A stretch of DNA of 6,492 bases from Pseudofrankia asymbiotica (lineage in GTDB: Bacteria; Actinomycetota; Actinomycetes; Frankiales; Frankiaceae). This document shows, in pieces, positions 1-6,492 of the stretch. Where the stretch lies: positions 23,138-29,629 of the forward strand of contig NZ_MOMC01000068.1 of the NCBI RefSeq assembly GCF_001983105.1, written 5' to 3'. The position numbers and the translations under genes were made by a program. Every line of letters begins with the position of its first letter. Position 1 is the stretch's first letter. The notes under the pieces were generated by a model that saw only the letters and a program-made list of their open reading frames with translations, was not told the origin of the DNA and made no database searches.

Positions 1-717
1 GCAGGTACGGCGCAGCACACCGTAGTGGCCCGGCCGGACGTCCCGGTGGTGCGTCTGGCATTCCGTGCACGCGTAGGCCGGGTAGATGCCGGCCTCGTAG
101 CACTTCGGGTCCGTGCAGTGAATCCGGACGCGGCGAATCCGAAGGAGCGCGGAGTCCAGAGCACGCAGCACGGCAATCGTGGCGAGCGCGGCGAGCCGCG
201 CGAGGACCATCACGGCGGTCTGCGCCGCGGCGGCCACCGCCATGGCGCCGATCGCGAACCCGCCACCGACGAGGACGCCCGCCATCCGGATGGCGCCCAG
301 GAGCTTCCGGAGCCCGCCGGGCTGGTGCATCGGCGGCTGCAGGTCGGGCGCCGCCTTGGAGAACTTCCCGAACCAGCGGACCATGATGACGCCGCGCTGG
401 CGGTTCCACTGCCGGAGCATCCGCTTCCAGCCGGCCTTCTGCGCGTGCTGGAAGTCGCGCCGCGCCTGGCCCACCAGGTAGTGCGCGTACGCCGGCTCCT
501 TGTCGCCGTCCCGGCGGGACGGCGGAGCCGGGACGGCGAGCGCCGTCGACGGCTGCTTCCCGACACCCATGTTCTGGGCGAAACCCTCAAAATAGGCGAC
601 GACCATCACCACGAAGACGACGATCGGGACCGGCCTCGGGAGTGAGAGGACCGCCGAGACGAACCAGAAGGCGAACGAGATAAGGAAGAGCAGGAAGATG
701 ACGTGAAGGACGATCAT
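1..717 (-). CDS. Membrane-anchored zinc-ribbon protein, probable N-terminal part of a second TRAFAC-type GTPase (3' end outside window)
   Basis: The frame is open for 239 codons from an ATG at 717 to the left edge, so the protein is incomplete at its C-terminus. An in-frame TAG lies three codons upstream (726-724) and no other start codon lies between, which fixes the ATG; an AGGGG stretch sits 9 nt before it. Residues 1-26 and about 30-46 form two hydrophobic segments, probably a membrane hairpin anchor. Residues 77-120 are basic and helical in character. Residues 139-192 are a long Ala/Val/Leu/Gly-rich hydrophobic stretch that could be one or two further membrane helices. The visible end holds Cys201, Cys206, Cys217, Cys220, His223/His224 and Cys239, the pattern of a zinc ribbon or treble clef. 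The protein encoded upstream in the operon has a similar cysteine cluster immediately before its P-loop, so I infer that a GTPase domain follows beyond the window. That domain is not seen here. Coding and membrane calls are firm; the GTPase call is tentative. Confidence 0.85.
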   Translation of the reverse strand, partial: MIVLHVIFLLFLISFAFWFVSAVLSLPRPVPIVVFVVMVVAYFEGFAQNMGVGKQPSTALAVPAPPSRRDGDKEPAYAHYLVGQARRDFQHAQKAGWKRMLRQWNRQRGVIMVRWFGKFSKAAPDLQPPMHQPGGLRKLLGAIRMAGVLVGGGFAIGAMAVAAAAQTAVMVLARLAALATIAVLRALDSALLRIRRVRIHCTDPKCYEAGIYPAYACTECQTHHRDVRPGHYGVLRRTC

Positions 718-787
718 CGGTAGCTACCCCTGCGTGTCGAGCGGGTGGCGGCAGACCGCCGCGAGTGTGGGGACGCGGCGGCGCGCA
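718..787 (-). other. 70-nt intergenic spacer, the widest gap in the operon
   Basis: This is the only gap of more than 20 nt between genes here. It contains the ribosome binding site of the downstream gene and a short inverted repeat (GGCGG / CCGCC, 747-760, 4-nt loop) without a following T run. I see no convincing promoter or intrinsic terminator, so read-through from the GAP1-like gene into the membrane gene is the simplest reading. A weak internal promoter cannot be excluded. Confidence 0.4.
727..731 (-). promoter_or_regulatory. Putative ribosome binding site of the membrane zinc-ribbon gene
   Basis: AGGGG on the minus strand lies 9 nt upstream of the ATG at 717. It is a moderate Shine-Dalgarno match, and the in-frame stop just after it (TAG at 726-724) excludes an upstream start. 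Confidence 0.5.
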
Positions 788-3427
788 TCAGCGGCCGCCG
801 CCCTTGGGGCCCTTGCCCGACTTGTCGGGCCCGCCCTTGCGTGACTTGCCGGCCTTCGCGGCCTGCGCGGCCTTTTGCGCCTCTTCCTCGCGCTCCTCTT
901 CCTTGCGGAGCCGGCGCTCGGCGAACTTGCGGCGCGTCCAGCCGCCCGCGCTGAGGTCTCGCCAGTCCGCGAAGTTCTTGGCGGCCCCCGCGTCGAGCCG
1001 GCCCAGTCCGGCCTCGACGCCTTTGAGCCGTCCCAGGGGCCACTCGACCAGCCGAGGCTCGAGGAACTCGAAGATCCGATCCGCGGTGTCCCGCGCGGCC
1101 TGCGCCGGGTTCCCACTCAGGACGTACTGCGCGTAGTACAGGTCGACGGCGATGTCGAGCCGCGCCACGGAGTCGGGGCGCAGATGGCGGTCAACGCTGT
1201 AGAGGTAGCTGTCCAGCGCCCGGGAGACCAGCACCGAGAGCGCCGCCACCAGCCGGTCCGGCTCTCGGTGCAGGTCCTCGAGCAGCCGGTTGAGCTTGTG
1301 CTGCGGGCCCTGCGCGTCGACGGGGTCAAGACCGCCGATCTGGGCGGACAGCACCTTGGCCTCCTGGACGGGCCCGCGTTTCCTGGCCGCGGCCGCCTTG
1401 CGCTCGGTGCTCAGGTGCCGCATGACGACCTCGTCGGCAGGCTCGGACAGCCGCAGCCCCGCATCCCGCACCGCATGGCACAGGGCGTCCAGGTCCTCCA
1501 GGTAGTCGCCGTCGGCGTCGCGCTCCCTACGGGTCAGCACGGCGTCGAGCCAGGCCAGCGGCGGGCCTGCCAGCGCGCCCGGTCTCTTGCTCAGCTCGGT
1601 GACGACCCGGCGGGCTTCGTCGGCCGTCCAGCGACTATCCGGCCACAGCAGCCGCAGCACGTCGGCATCGAGCAGCGGCCGCCGTGCCCGGTGGGCGCCG
1701 ACCCAGCCGTCGTCCGGCCCGTCCGGCCCGCCCGGCCCGCCCGCGCCGTGCCCGCCGTGCCCGCCGAGCAGCGCGTAGCGCACGAGCCGGTCCACCGGGT
1801 CCGCGTCACCGTCGGGCCGGACAAGCCGCCAGACCGCGTCGAGCGCCGGCCACGCATCGAGCCCGGCCTCCTCCGCCACGCGGGCGAGGGGGCCGGTGAG
1901 CAGGCCGGACAGGGTGGCAAGCGCCGTGTCGGCGGCGCCCGCGGCGACCTCGTCGAGCACACCGTCCCTGAGCTCGGGCCAGGCGCCCACCAGCCGCGTG
2001 ACGGTCTCCGGGGCCGCGCGGCCGTCCACAGCCAGCGGCGCGACCAGCTTGCGCCCCAGCGTGCCCAGCAGCGTGGGCGGCAACGGCAACGCCTCGGTCG
2101 CGGCCCAGGTCAGCATCTCCAGCACACGTCTCGCCGCCAGGCCGCGGAATGCTCGCGCCAGCTCCTCGCCGGCGTACGTCCGGCCGGCCGCCGTGCGCGG
2201 CAGCGGTGCCGCGGTGGCGTGCTCGCCCGCCGGCCCGTCCCGCAGGACCGCGATCCACCGATCGGTCGTCTCCTTCTCGGCCGCGAGGAGGAGGTCGGCG
2301 GCGCCCACCGCGTTCGCCGCGGCGACGAGGTTCGCGAGGACGGGAAGCCCGTCCGCGCCAGCCGGGACGGCTGTCAGGACCGTGGGGCCGAGCCGCGCGA
2401 CCGCGCGACCGCCGCGCGCCGCGCCCTCCGTGGCGAGCCAGTCGGCGGCGGCCGCGGCGACGGTCTCGGCCTCCGCCTCGCTGAGCGCCGCGCGCAGGCT
2501 GGGTGCGCTGAACAGCGCGGCGGACAGCAGGGCCGCCCACCGGTCCGGCACGCTCGGGAGCTCACCGGCCAGGTCCCGCGCCGCCGCCCACAGCTCGCCG
2601 GCCGCGCGCGGGCCGAACCAGGCGAGCAGCTCGGCCCAGTCCGCCGCCGCGACGTCGCTGGACCGTCCACCGGGCACGTCGAACTGGACGTAGGTGGTGA
2701 ACGCCGCGCTGTCGCGCTCGACCTCGGTCTCCGGCACGGTGGCGACGAGGTCGAGCGTGCAGAACGCCGGGCGGCTGTGGTAGGTCGCGAACGACATCCG
2801 CCGGGCAAGCGCCGGCGGCAGCAGGTAGCTGACCAGGGCCACCCAGTGCGCGGCCAGCTCGCTGGTCTCCTCGATGAGGATCGTGGAGCGGCGCTCGCTC
2901 GCTGTCATCCCGGCGGCGACCGCGGTCAGCAGGGCCGACAGCACGTCGACGCGGTCCGGGTCCACCTCCAGGAACTCGGCCGCGGCCGCCCGGTCGAGCG
3001 GGCCGAGCAGGGGCGGCGCGGGGAGATCGTCGAGGTGGGTGTCGGATGACTCACGGTGGGTCCAGGCGGGCGAGCGCCACAGCTCGATCGGCAGCGCCTC
3101 GCCGAGCTGCCCCGCGATGTCCGTGCTCACCAGCGCATGCGCGAAGTAGTTCCCGAAGCGTTTCGAGTAGTCGTTGCCGAGAAAAACGACATTGGCCAGC
3201 ACGGAATGGTCGTCCGCCGGCTCGAAGCACAGGTTGACCGGGCAGACCGCGATGGCGGCGGCGTCCGCGTTGTAGGGCACGGACTTCGGTGGGGTGTACG
3301 CGGTGAGACCCTCGACCCGGCGCATCACCTCCGGCGGCACGTCGTCACTCGCCGCGTTGAACTGGAAGCCGGGAAAACCGGAGATCCCACGCGCGCACGA
3401 GGTGTAATACAGTTGCTGAAAGCTCAT
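788..3427 (-). CDS. GTPase-associated protein 1 (GAP1)-like protein, 879 aa
   Basis: ATG start at 3427, with GGAGG 10 nt upstream, following the GTPase gene by 17 nt. The first ~145 residues match, by recognition, the GAP1 N-terminal domain: a QQLYYTS opening, a GISGFPGFQ turn at 14-22, GNYFAHALV at 92-100 and an LWRSPAW motif at 116-122. Residues ~150-225 resemble the GAP1 middle domain, ending in RRMSFATYHSRP. The remainder is a long Ala/Leu/Arg-rich helical region consistent with the GAP1 C-terminal domain. Residues 555-572 are a Gly/Pro/Asp/His linker encoded by a 9-bp tandem repeat. Residues 834-879 are a highly charged Lys/Arg/Glu helix and then a Gly/Lys tail. No signal peptide or membrane segment is evident, so it is probably cytosolic. 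The family is known to occur beside conflict-system GTPases; its biochemical role is unknown and the name does not mean GTPase-activating protein. Its partner is presumably the adjacent GTPase, the membrane zinc-ribbon protein, or both. Confidence 0.88.
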   Translation of the reverse strand: MSFQQLYYTSCARGISGFPGFQFNAASDDVPPEVMRRVEGLTAYTPPKSVPYNADAAAIAVCPVNLCFEPADDHSVLANVVFLGNDYSKRFGNYFAHALVSTDIAGQLGEALPIELWRSPAWTHRESSDTHLDDLPAPPLLGPLDRAAAAEFLEVDPDRVDVLSALLTAVAAGMTASERRSTILIEETSELAAHWVALVSYLLPPALARRMSFATYHSRPAFCTLDLVATVPETEVERDSAAFTTYVQFDVPGGRSSDVAAADWAELLAWFGPRAAGELWAAARDLAGELPSVPDRWAALLSAALFSAPSLRAALSEAEAETVAAAAADWLATEGAARGGRAVARLGPTVLTAVPAGADGLPVLANLVAAANAVGAADLLLAAEKETTDRWIAVLRDGPAGEHATAAPLPRTAAGRTYAGEELARAFRGLAARRVLEMLTWAATEALPLPPTLLGTLGRKLVAPLAVDGRAAPETVTRLVGAWPELRDGVLDEVAAGAADTALATLSGLLTGPLARVAEEAGLDAWPALDAVWRLVRPDGDADPVDRLVRYALLGGHGGHGAGGPGGPDGPDDGWVGAHRARRPLLDADVLRLLWPDSRWTADEARRVVTELSKRPGALAGPPLAWLDAVLTRRERDADGDYLEDLDALCHAVRDAGLRLSEPADEVVMRHLSTERKAAAARKRGPVQEAKVLSAQIGGLDPVDAQGPQHKLNRLLEDLHREPDRLVAALSVLVSRALDSYLYSVDRHLRPDSVARLDIAVDLYYAQYVLSGNPAQAARDTADRIFEFLEPRLVEWPLGRLKGVEAGLGRLDAGAAKNFADWRDLSAGGWTRRKFAERRLRKEEEREEEAQKAAQAAKAGKSRKGGPDKSGKGPKGGGR
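1712..1765 (-). repeat. Six-unit 9-bp tandem repeat inside the GAP1-like gene (collagen-like linker)
   Basis: Read on the plus strand, six 9-bp units follow each other: two exact GTCCGGCCC, one GCCCGGCCC, one GCCCGCGCC and two exact GTGCCCGCC. Because the unit is three codons long the frame is preserved. It encodes residues 555-572 of the GAP1-like protein as GGH-GGH-GAG-GPG-GPD-GPD. It probably forms a flexible linker and is likely to vary in copy number. Confidence 0.85.
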
Positions 3428-3437
3428 CCCCCGTCGA

Positions 3438-3442
3438 CCTCC
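3438..3442 (-). promoter_or_regulatory. Ribosome binding site of the GAP1-like gene
   Basis: GGAGG on the minus strand, 10 nt upstream of the ATG at 3427 and just after the stop codon of the GTPase gene (3447-3445). It supports the chosen start and coupled translation of the two genes. Confidence 0.75.
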
Positions 3443-3444
3443 GG

Positions 3445-4632
3445 TCAGGACTTGCTGGGCTTGCTCTTCGGAATGGCTTTGAACTCGCTGAGCAGCCAGA
3501 GGAACGGGTCCGCGACCCGGTGCGGCTGCACCACCCCGGTGGAAAGCCGGCCGTCATCGGTCGGCGGCGCACCGAGCGCGGACAGACCGAAATACCGGTA
3601 CTTCGCCCAGTAGCGCTGCAGCGCGAGGTCTATGCCGGAGCCGTCCCAGTCGTCGAGCAGCGCCCGGATGTAGTCGTGGACCTCGAGGCTGTCGTCGGTC
3701 TCGAACTGGGGGCTCGTCGGCGCCGGGCGGCGCACCGCGGACTCCTCGCCCAGGCTGTCCCACAGCGCGTCCATCTTGGAGAACGCGAGCGCGATCGGTC
3801 GGTCGATCTTCCCGCCGGGCTTCACCTTGAGCTCCGGGATGAGCAGCTCGGTGATCCGGGTCAGCACGTCGAGGGGGGACTCCACGTCCGAGGCATCCGG
3901 GCGCGGAGCACCGGGCGCGGTGAGGTCCTTCGTGGCCCGCATGCTGAGCGGGTCGACGAGCAGGATGATGGCATCGGCGCTGGCCAGGTACGAGACGTTC
4001 TGCTCGATCCCCTCGACCGTGTTCAGGTCCTCACCCGCGGTGTCGAAGAAGGACAGCACCGTGCGCCTCTCGGTCGCCCGCAGGCTCCCGTCGCCGGCCC
4101 GGGCGAAGTTGAACACCAGCGGCGGGCTCACGCCGCGGGCCGCGGCGGTCTGCGTCGGCGGCAGCAGCTCGTGCCTGCCGTAAAGCGCGTCCTCGTACCG
4201 GTCCCGGTAGGTCTTGCGGGTCTCGTCGTCCGCGCCAAGCAGCGACGAGCCGAAGCGCGCGCCGACGGAATTCTTCAGCTCATGCAGCAGCACGGTCATG
4301 TAAGCCGTCTTGCCGGAGTACTTCGCGCCGACGAGCGCGATGAGGCGGCTCTCGTTCTTACCGAAGTGCGTGGGCAGCCGGCTGTGGCATTCCGGGCACA
4401 CTCGGTTCGTCGTCTCCAGGCCGCAGTCGACGTGGTGCGCGCTCAGCTTGGCCCCGTTCGCCTGAAACACCGGCGGATAGGGCCGCGGATCCCCCAGGCG
4501 CTTCCTCAGCACGGGGTCGGGCGCTGTCTTGCACTGCGGCTTCCCTCCTTTCCCCGGACGCCCGGTGCACCGGAAACCGATGGCCTTCTCTTTGAACCGG
4601 CCGTAGCAGTAGGGGCAAACCAGGAGGCTCAC
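3445..4632 (-). CDS. Zinc-ribbon TRAFAC-type GTPase (double-GTPase / DO-GTPase2-like), GAP1 partner, 395 aa
   Basis: GTG start at 4632; it is the first start codon after an in-frame TGA (4638-4636) and has GAGG 6 nt upstream. The N-terminus is a cysteine-rich metal-binding region: Cys6-x2-Cys9, Cys22, Cys34, then His66/His67, Cys70 and Cys79-x2-Cys82. The GTPase domain follows: P-loop GAKYSGKT at 102-109 (G1), a candidate switch I Thr around 160-162, DTAG at 197-200 (G3), and SKMD at 285-288 (G4, a variant of TKxD that keeps the guanine-contacting Asp). FGLSALG near the C-terminus may be G5. Hydrophobic strands LIALV and IILLVD flank these as expected. There is no membrane segment, and the tail is Lys/Ser-rich. 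All motifs needed to bind and hydrolyse GTP appear intact. The family assignment rests on the P-loop, the zinc ribbon and the adjacent GAP1-like gene. It is probably the nucleotide switch of the operon; the signal it senses is not visible. Confidence 0.88.
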   Translation of the reverse strand: MSLLVCPYCYGRFKEKAIGFRCTGRPGKGGKPQCKTAPDPVLRKRLGDPRPYPPVFQANGAKLSAHHVDCGLETTNRVCPECHSRLPTHFGKNESRLIALVGAKYSGKTAYMTVLLHELKNSVGARFGSSLLGADDETRKTYRDRYEDALYGRHELLPPTQTAAARGVSPPLVFNFARAGDGSLRATERRTVLSFFDTAGEDLNTVEGIEQNVSYLASADAIILLVDPLSMRATKDLTAPGAPRPDASDVESPLDVLTRITELLIPELKVKPGGKIDRPIALAFSKMDALWDSLGEESAVRRPAPTSPQFETDDSLEVHDYIRALLDDWDGSGIDLALQRYWAKYRYFGLSALGAPPTDDGRLSTGVVQPHRVADPFLWLLSEFKAIPKSKPSKS

Positions 4633-4635
4633 CCA

Positions 4636-4642
4636 TCACCTC
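4636..4642 (-). promoter_or_regulatory. Ribosome binding site of the GTPase gene, overlapping the upstream stop codon
   Basis: GAGGTGA on the minus strand contains the TGA stop of the TPR/Fn3 gene as its last three bases. The GAGG core lies 6 nt from the GTG at 4632. Ribosomes ending the first gene therefore sit on the initiation site of the second, a classic arrangement for translational coupling. Confidence 0.7.
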
Positions 4643-6492
4643 GTTCCACGTAGGCGAACCAGTGTCACCGGCGACGTGCCGGGGTTCGCGGCGTCGACAA
4701 AGCAGGCCAGCCCGCCCGCGTTCTTCCAGGCGGCGTCCAGTTTCAGGACCAGCGGCTGCCCGCCCGGCGCCCGGCTGGCCGGCAGTGTTCCGAGGGACGT
4801 ACCGCTCGACCGGTTCAGCGGCAGGATGCCGTCGGCCCGGCCGACGACGACCAGCGTGGGCAGGTCGCAGTCCTGCTCGGCGGTCAGCGTGACCAGCACG
4901 GACTTCCGCTTGACCGCGACCGTGTAGCTGACCTTGACGGCCCGTCCGGGCACGTCGATGGTGACGGCCGGTGACAGGGTCTCGATGCCGTCGATCCGGG
5001 CCAGCGCGCGCACCCCGACGGTGACCGCCGCCGGTCCGACCGTGATCTGGGCGCCACCGTCGTCCTGGTAGCGGCGCAGCCCGATGGTGATCGGGTGGTT
5101 CCCGCGCCCGGAACGCGCGCCGGCCGGCCACCACTCCACCCGGGCATGCCCGATGCCCGCCGGCCATTCCCAGCGCAACCGGGCCAGGTCGCCGAACCGG
5201 TCCGCGGCGAGGCCGCCGACCGGATCGATGAACGCCAGCGGCACCGTGTTGCCGACGGCGACCGCCGCCCCGGACGGCACGGTGGACACCGGGGTCAGGT
5301 AGCCGCGGCTCGCGGCCAGCGGCAGCATCATCCGCCCGTCCGGCCGCCGCTCGGGCGTGCCCGGCTGGGGCGAGCCGAGCTGGCCGGCCCGGGCGGCGGG
5401 CACCTGTGCCCCGGGCTCCCACACCGGCGGCTTCCCACCGAGCCGGATCTCGACGGTGCCGACCGGCGGCGGCGTCCAGACGGCGACGACGCGCCCCGCG
5501 TACGCGCCGGAGCTGGGCAGTTCGACCGCCAGGTCGGTGACCGGCCGCGCGGGCCGCTGCGGCCGGGCGGTGGCGGCCACCCCGGGCGCCGTCTGCCGGG
5601 TACCGCCCCGGCCGAGGTAGGTGGCGCGCACCGTGTACTCGTAGGTGACACCGGGCCGAACGTCACCGTCGGTGAACGCGTCGCGCCCGGCCCGGACCTC
5701 GGTCTCAGCCCGGTCGCCGCTCTGGCGCCGGGTCACGACGATGCCGTCGGCCTTCGGGTGCGGCCGCCAGGTCCCACGTACCAGGTGCTCCTCGGCCGTC
5801 AGTGCCAGCTCCGCGACGTCCGGTACGAGGAGCACCGGCGCCGACGACACCGCGGCCGACCAGATGCCCTCCGTCCGTGCGGCGAACACCGAGTACCGCA
5901 CCGGCTCGCCGACCGGCGGCGCCACGTCGACAGTGCTGTTGGCGGTGAGCTCCTCGAGGCGCTCGCCGCCGTCCGGTCCGGGGACCGCCGTGCCACGGCT
6001 GCGGACCACGCGGTAGCCGACGTTGCCGGTCCGCGCGGCGCTCGGCGTCCACCGCACCGTGACCTTCCCGTCGAGCGCCGTGACGGTGAGGTCGGTGGGC
6101 GGCGGCGGCGCGATGCCGCGCAGTCGGGCGGCGAGGTCCTCGTCGTCGGTGACGATCTCCAGGACCTGGGCAAAGGACGCGGCCGCGTCCTCGAAGCGCC
6201 GCGTCCTGAACGCCTGGTCCCCCTGCCGGGCCAGTTGTTCGGCCCGGGCGAGCGCCTCGTTGACGCGCCTCTCGGCGTCGGCCCGCTCGTCGCTCGCGGG
6301 CACCTCGACGAGCAACTGCCTCGCCGTGCGCAGCCGCCGCTGCGCGATCGCCTCGACGACCTCGTCGAGCGGGCCTCCGGAGGGCTGCCCGCCTCCCGCG
6401 CGCGCGAGGTCGAGGACGAGGACGGCGAGCTCCTCGGCCTCGTCGCGGACCAGGCCGAGCTCGACGGCCTGGCTGGTGAGCGCGGGCGCGGG
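4636..6492 (-). CDS. TPR-like / multi-fibronectin-III-domain protein, C-terminal part (5' end outside window)
   Basis: The frame is open from the right edge to a TGA at 4638-4636, giving 618 visible residues; the N-terminus lies beyond the window. A TTG at 6315 is internal, because good coding sequence (EEAEELAVLVLDLARA-type helices) continues upstream of it. Visible residues 1-125 are helical, ending in a TPR-like repeat (ARQGDQAFRTRRFEDAAASF). A PPPPTDL linker then opens a fibronectin-III-like domain at ~129-221 (VTVRWTPS, YRVVR, YSVFAART). A second follows at ~224-309 (GTWRPHP, YEYTVRATY), then a third and fourth more divergent beta-sandwich (~317-415 and ~424-515, the latter with RWEWPAG and ARVEWWPAG), and a C-terminal beta-rich domain (~520-618). 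Nothing catalytic is visible, and no export signal can be judged without the N-terminus. The next gene starts 3 nt downstream, so it is very probably a partner of the GTPase/GAP1 pair, perhaps as scaffold or ligand-recognition protein. Its missing N-terminus could carry a further domain. Confidence 0.85.
   Translation of the reverse strand, partial: PAPALTSQAVELGLVRDEAEELAVLVLDLARAGGGQPSGGPLDEVVEAIAQRRLRTARQLLVEVPASDERADAERRVNEALARAEQLARQGDQAFRTRRFEDAAASFAQVLEIVTDDEDLAARLRGIAPPPPTDLTVTALDGKVTVRWTPSAARTGNVGYRVVRSRGTAVPGPDGGERLEELTANSTVDVAPPVGEPVRYSVFAARTEGIWSAAVSSAPVLLVPDVAELALTAEEHLVRGTWRPHPKADGIVVTRRQSGDRAETEVRAGRDAFTDGDVRPGVTYEYTVRATYLGRGGTRQTAPGVAATARPQRPARPVTDLAVELPSSGAYAGRVVAVWTPPPVGTVEIRLGGKPPVWEPGAQVPAARAGQLGSPQPGTPERRPDGRMMLPLAASRGYLTPVSTVPSGAAVAVGNTVPLAFIDPVGGLAADRFGDLARLRWEWPAGIGHARVEWWPAGARSGRGNHPITIGLRRYQDDGGAQITVGPAAVTVGVRALARIDGIETLSPAVTIDVPGRAVKVSYTVAVKRKSVLVTLTAEQDCDLPTLVVVGRADGILPLNRSSGTSLGTLPASRAPGGQPLVLKLDAAWKNAGGLACFVDAANPGTSPVTLVRLRGTR

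Noticed and set aside
25..645. 206-aa open frame on the plus strand over the left gene
   Set aside because: The minus-strand frame here gives membrane segments, a well-placed start and a zinc ribbon, whereas the plus-strand product is Arg/His/Asp-rich and shows no domain.
747..760. GGCGG / CCGCC inverted repeat as an intrinsic terminator between the GAP1-like and membrane genes
   Set aside because: The stem is only 5 bp, there is no T run, and such repeats are expected by chance at this GC content.
875..3049. 724-aa open frame on the plus strand
   Set aside because: It lies entirely antisense to the GAP1-like gene. Its translation is Arg/Gly/Ala/Pro/Gln-rich low complexity without recognisable motifs, the usual mirror frame of a GC-rich gene.
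3520..4653. 377-aa open frame on the plus strand over the GTPase gene
   Set aside because: It is antisense to a gene with intact G1, G3 and G4 motifs, and its own translation is an Arg/Val/Gln-rich shadow.
4358..5422. 354-aa minus-strand frame spanning the Fn3/GTPase junction, with an ATG at 4636
   Set aside because: It overlaps two well-supported genes in a different frame and its product is Arg/Gly/Ala-rich. The ATG in TGATG is out of frame with the GTPase, whose zinc ribbon needs the GTG at 4632.
6313..6315. TTG as the start codon of the Fn3 gene
   Set aside because: Coding-quality sequence in the same frame continues without a stop for 59 codons to the window edge, so the TTG is an internal leucine.

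Overview
The window is very GC-rich with strongly GC-biased third codon positions, which points to a high-GC actinomycete; the genus cannot be resolved from the sequence. All convincing coding sequence lies on the minus strand, so transcription runs from right to left. Four genes sit close together with the spacing of a single operon. Both window ends fall inside genes, so neither the operon promoter nor its terminator is visible.

In transcription order the layout is as follows. First (6492 down to 4636) is the C-terminal part of a protein with a TPR-like helical segment followed by several fibronectin-III-like beta-sandwich domains. Second (4632 to 3445) is a P-loop GTPase with an N-terminal cysteine-rich zinc-binding region, of the type found beside GAP1 proteins. 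Third (3427 to 788) is a large protein that looks like GTPase-associated protein 1 (GAP1), with a collagen-like nonamer repeat in the middle and a lysine-rich tail. Fourth (717 to 1, running off the left edge) is a membrane-anchored protein whose visible end is another cysteine/histidine zinc-ribbon. I infer that a second GTPase domain follows beyond the window.

Taken together this resembles the GTPase-GAP1 loci that comparative genomics has placed among NTP-dependent biological conflict (defence or programmed response) systems, common in multicellular actinobacteria. A plausible model is a membrane-associated switch: the zinc-ribbon GTPases are the nucleotide-dependent switch, GAP1 is their obligate partner, and the TPR/Fn3 protein supplies scaffold or recognition surfaces. 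This model is inference. What the sequence shows is the conserved GTPase motifs, the cysteine clusters, the membrane segments and the operon arrangement. The two central junctions are tight (3 and 17 nt); the last gene follows after 70 nt. No RNA gene, CRISPR array or insertion sequence was seen.
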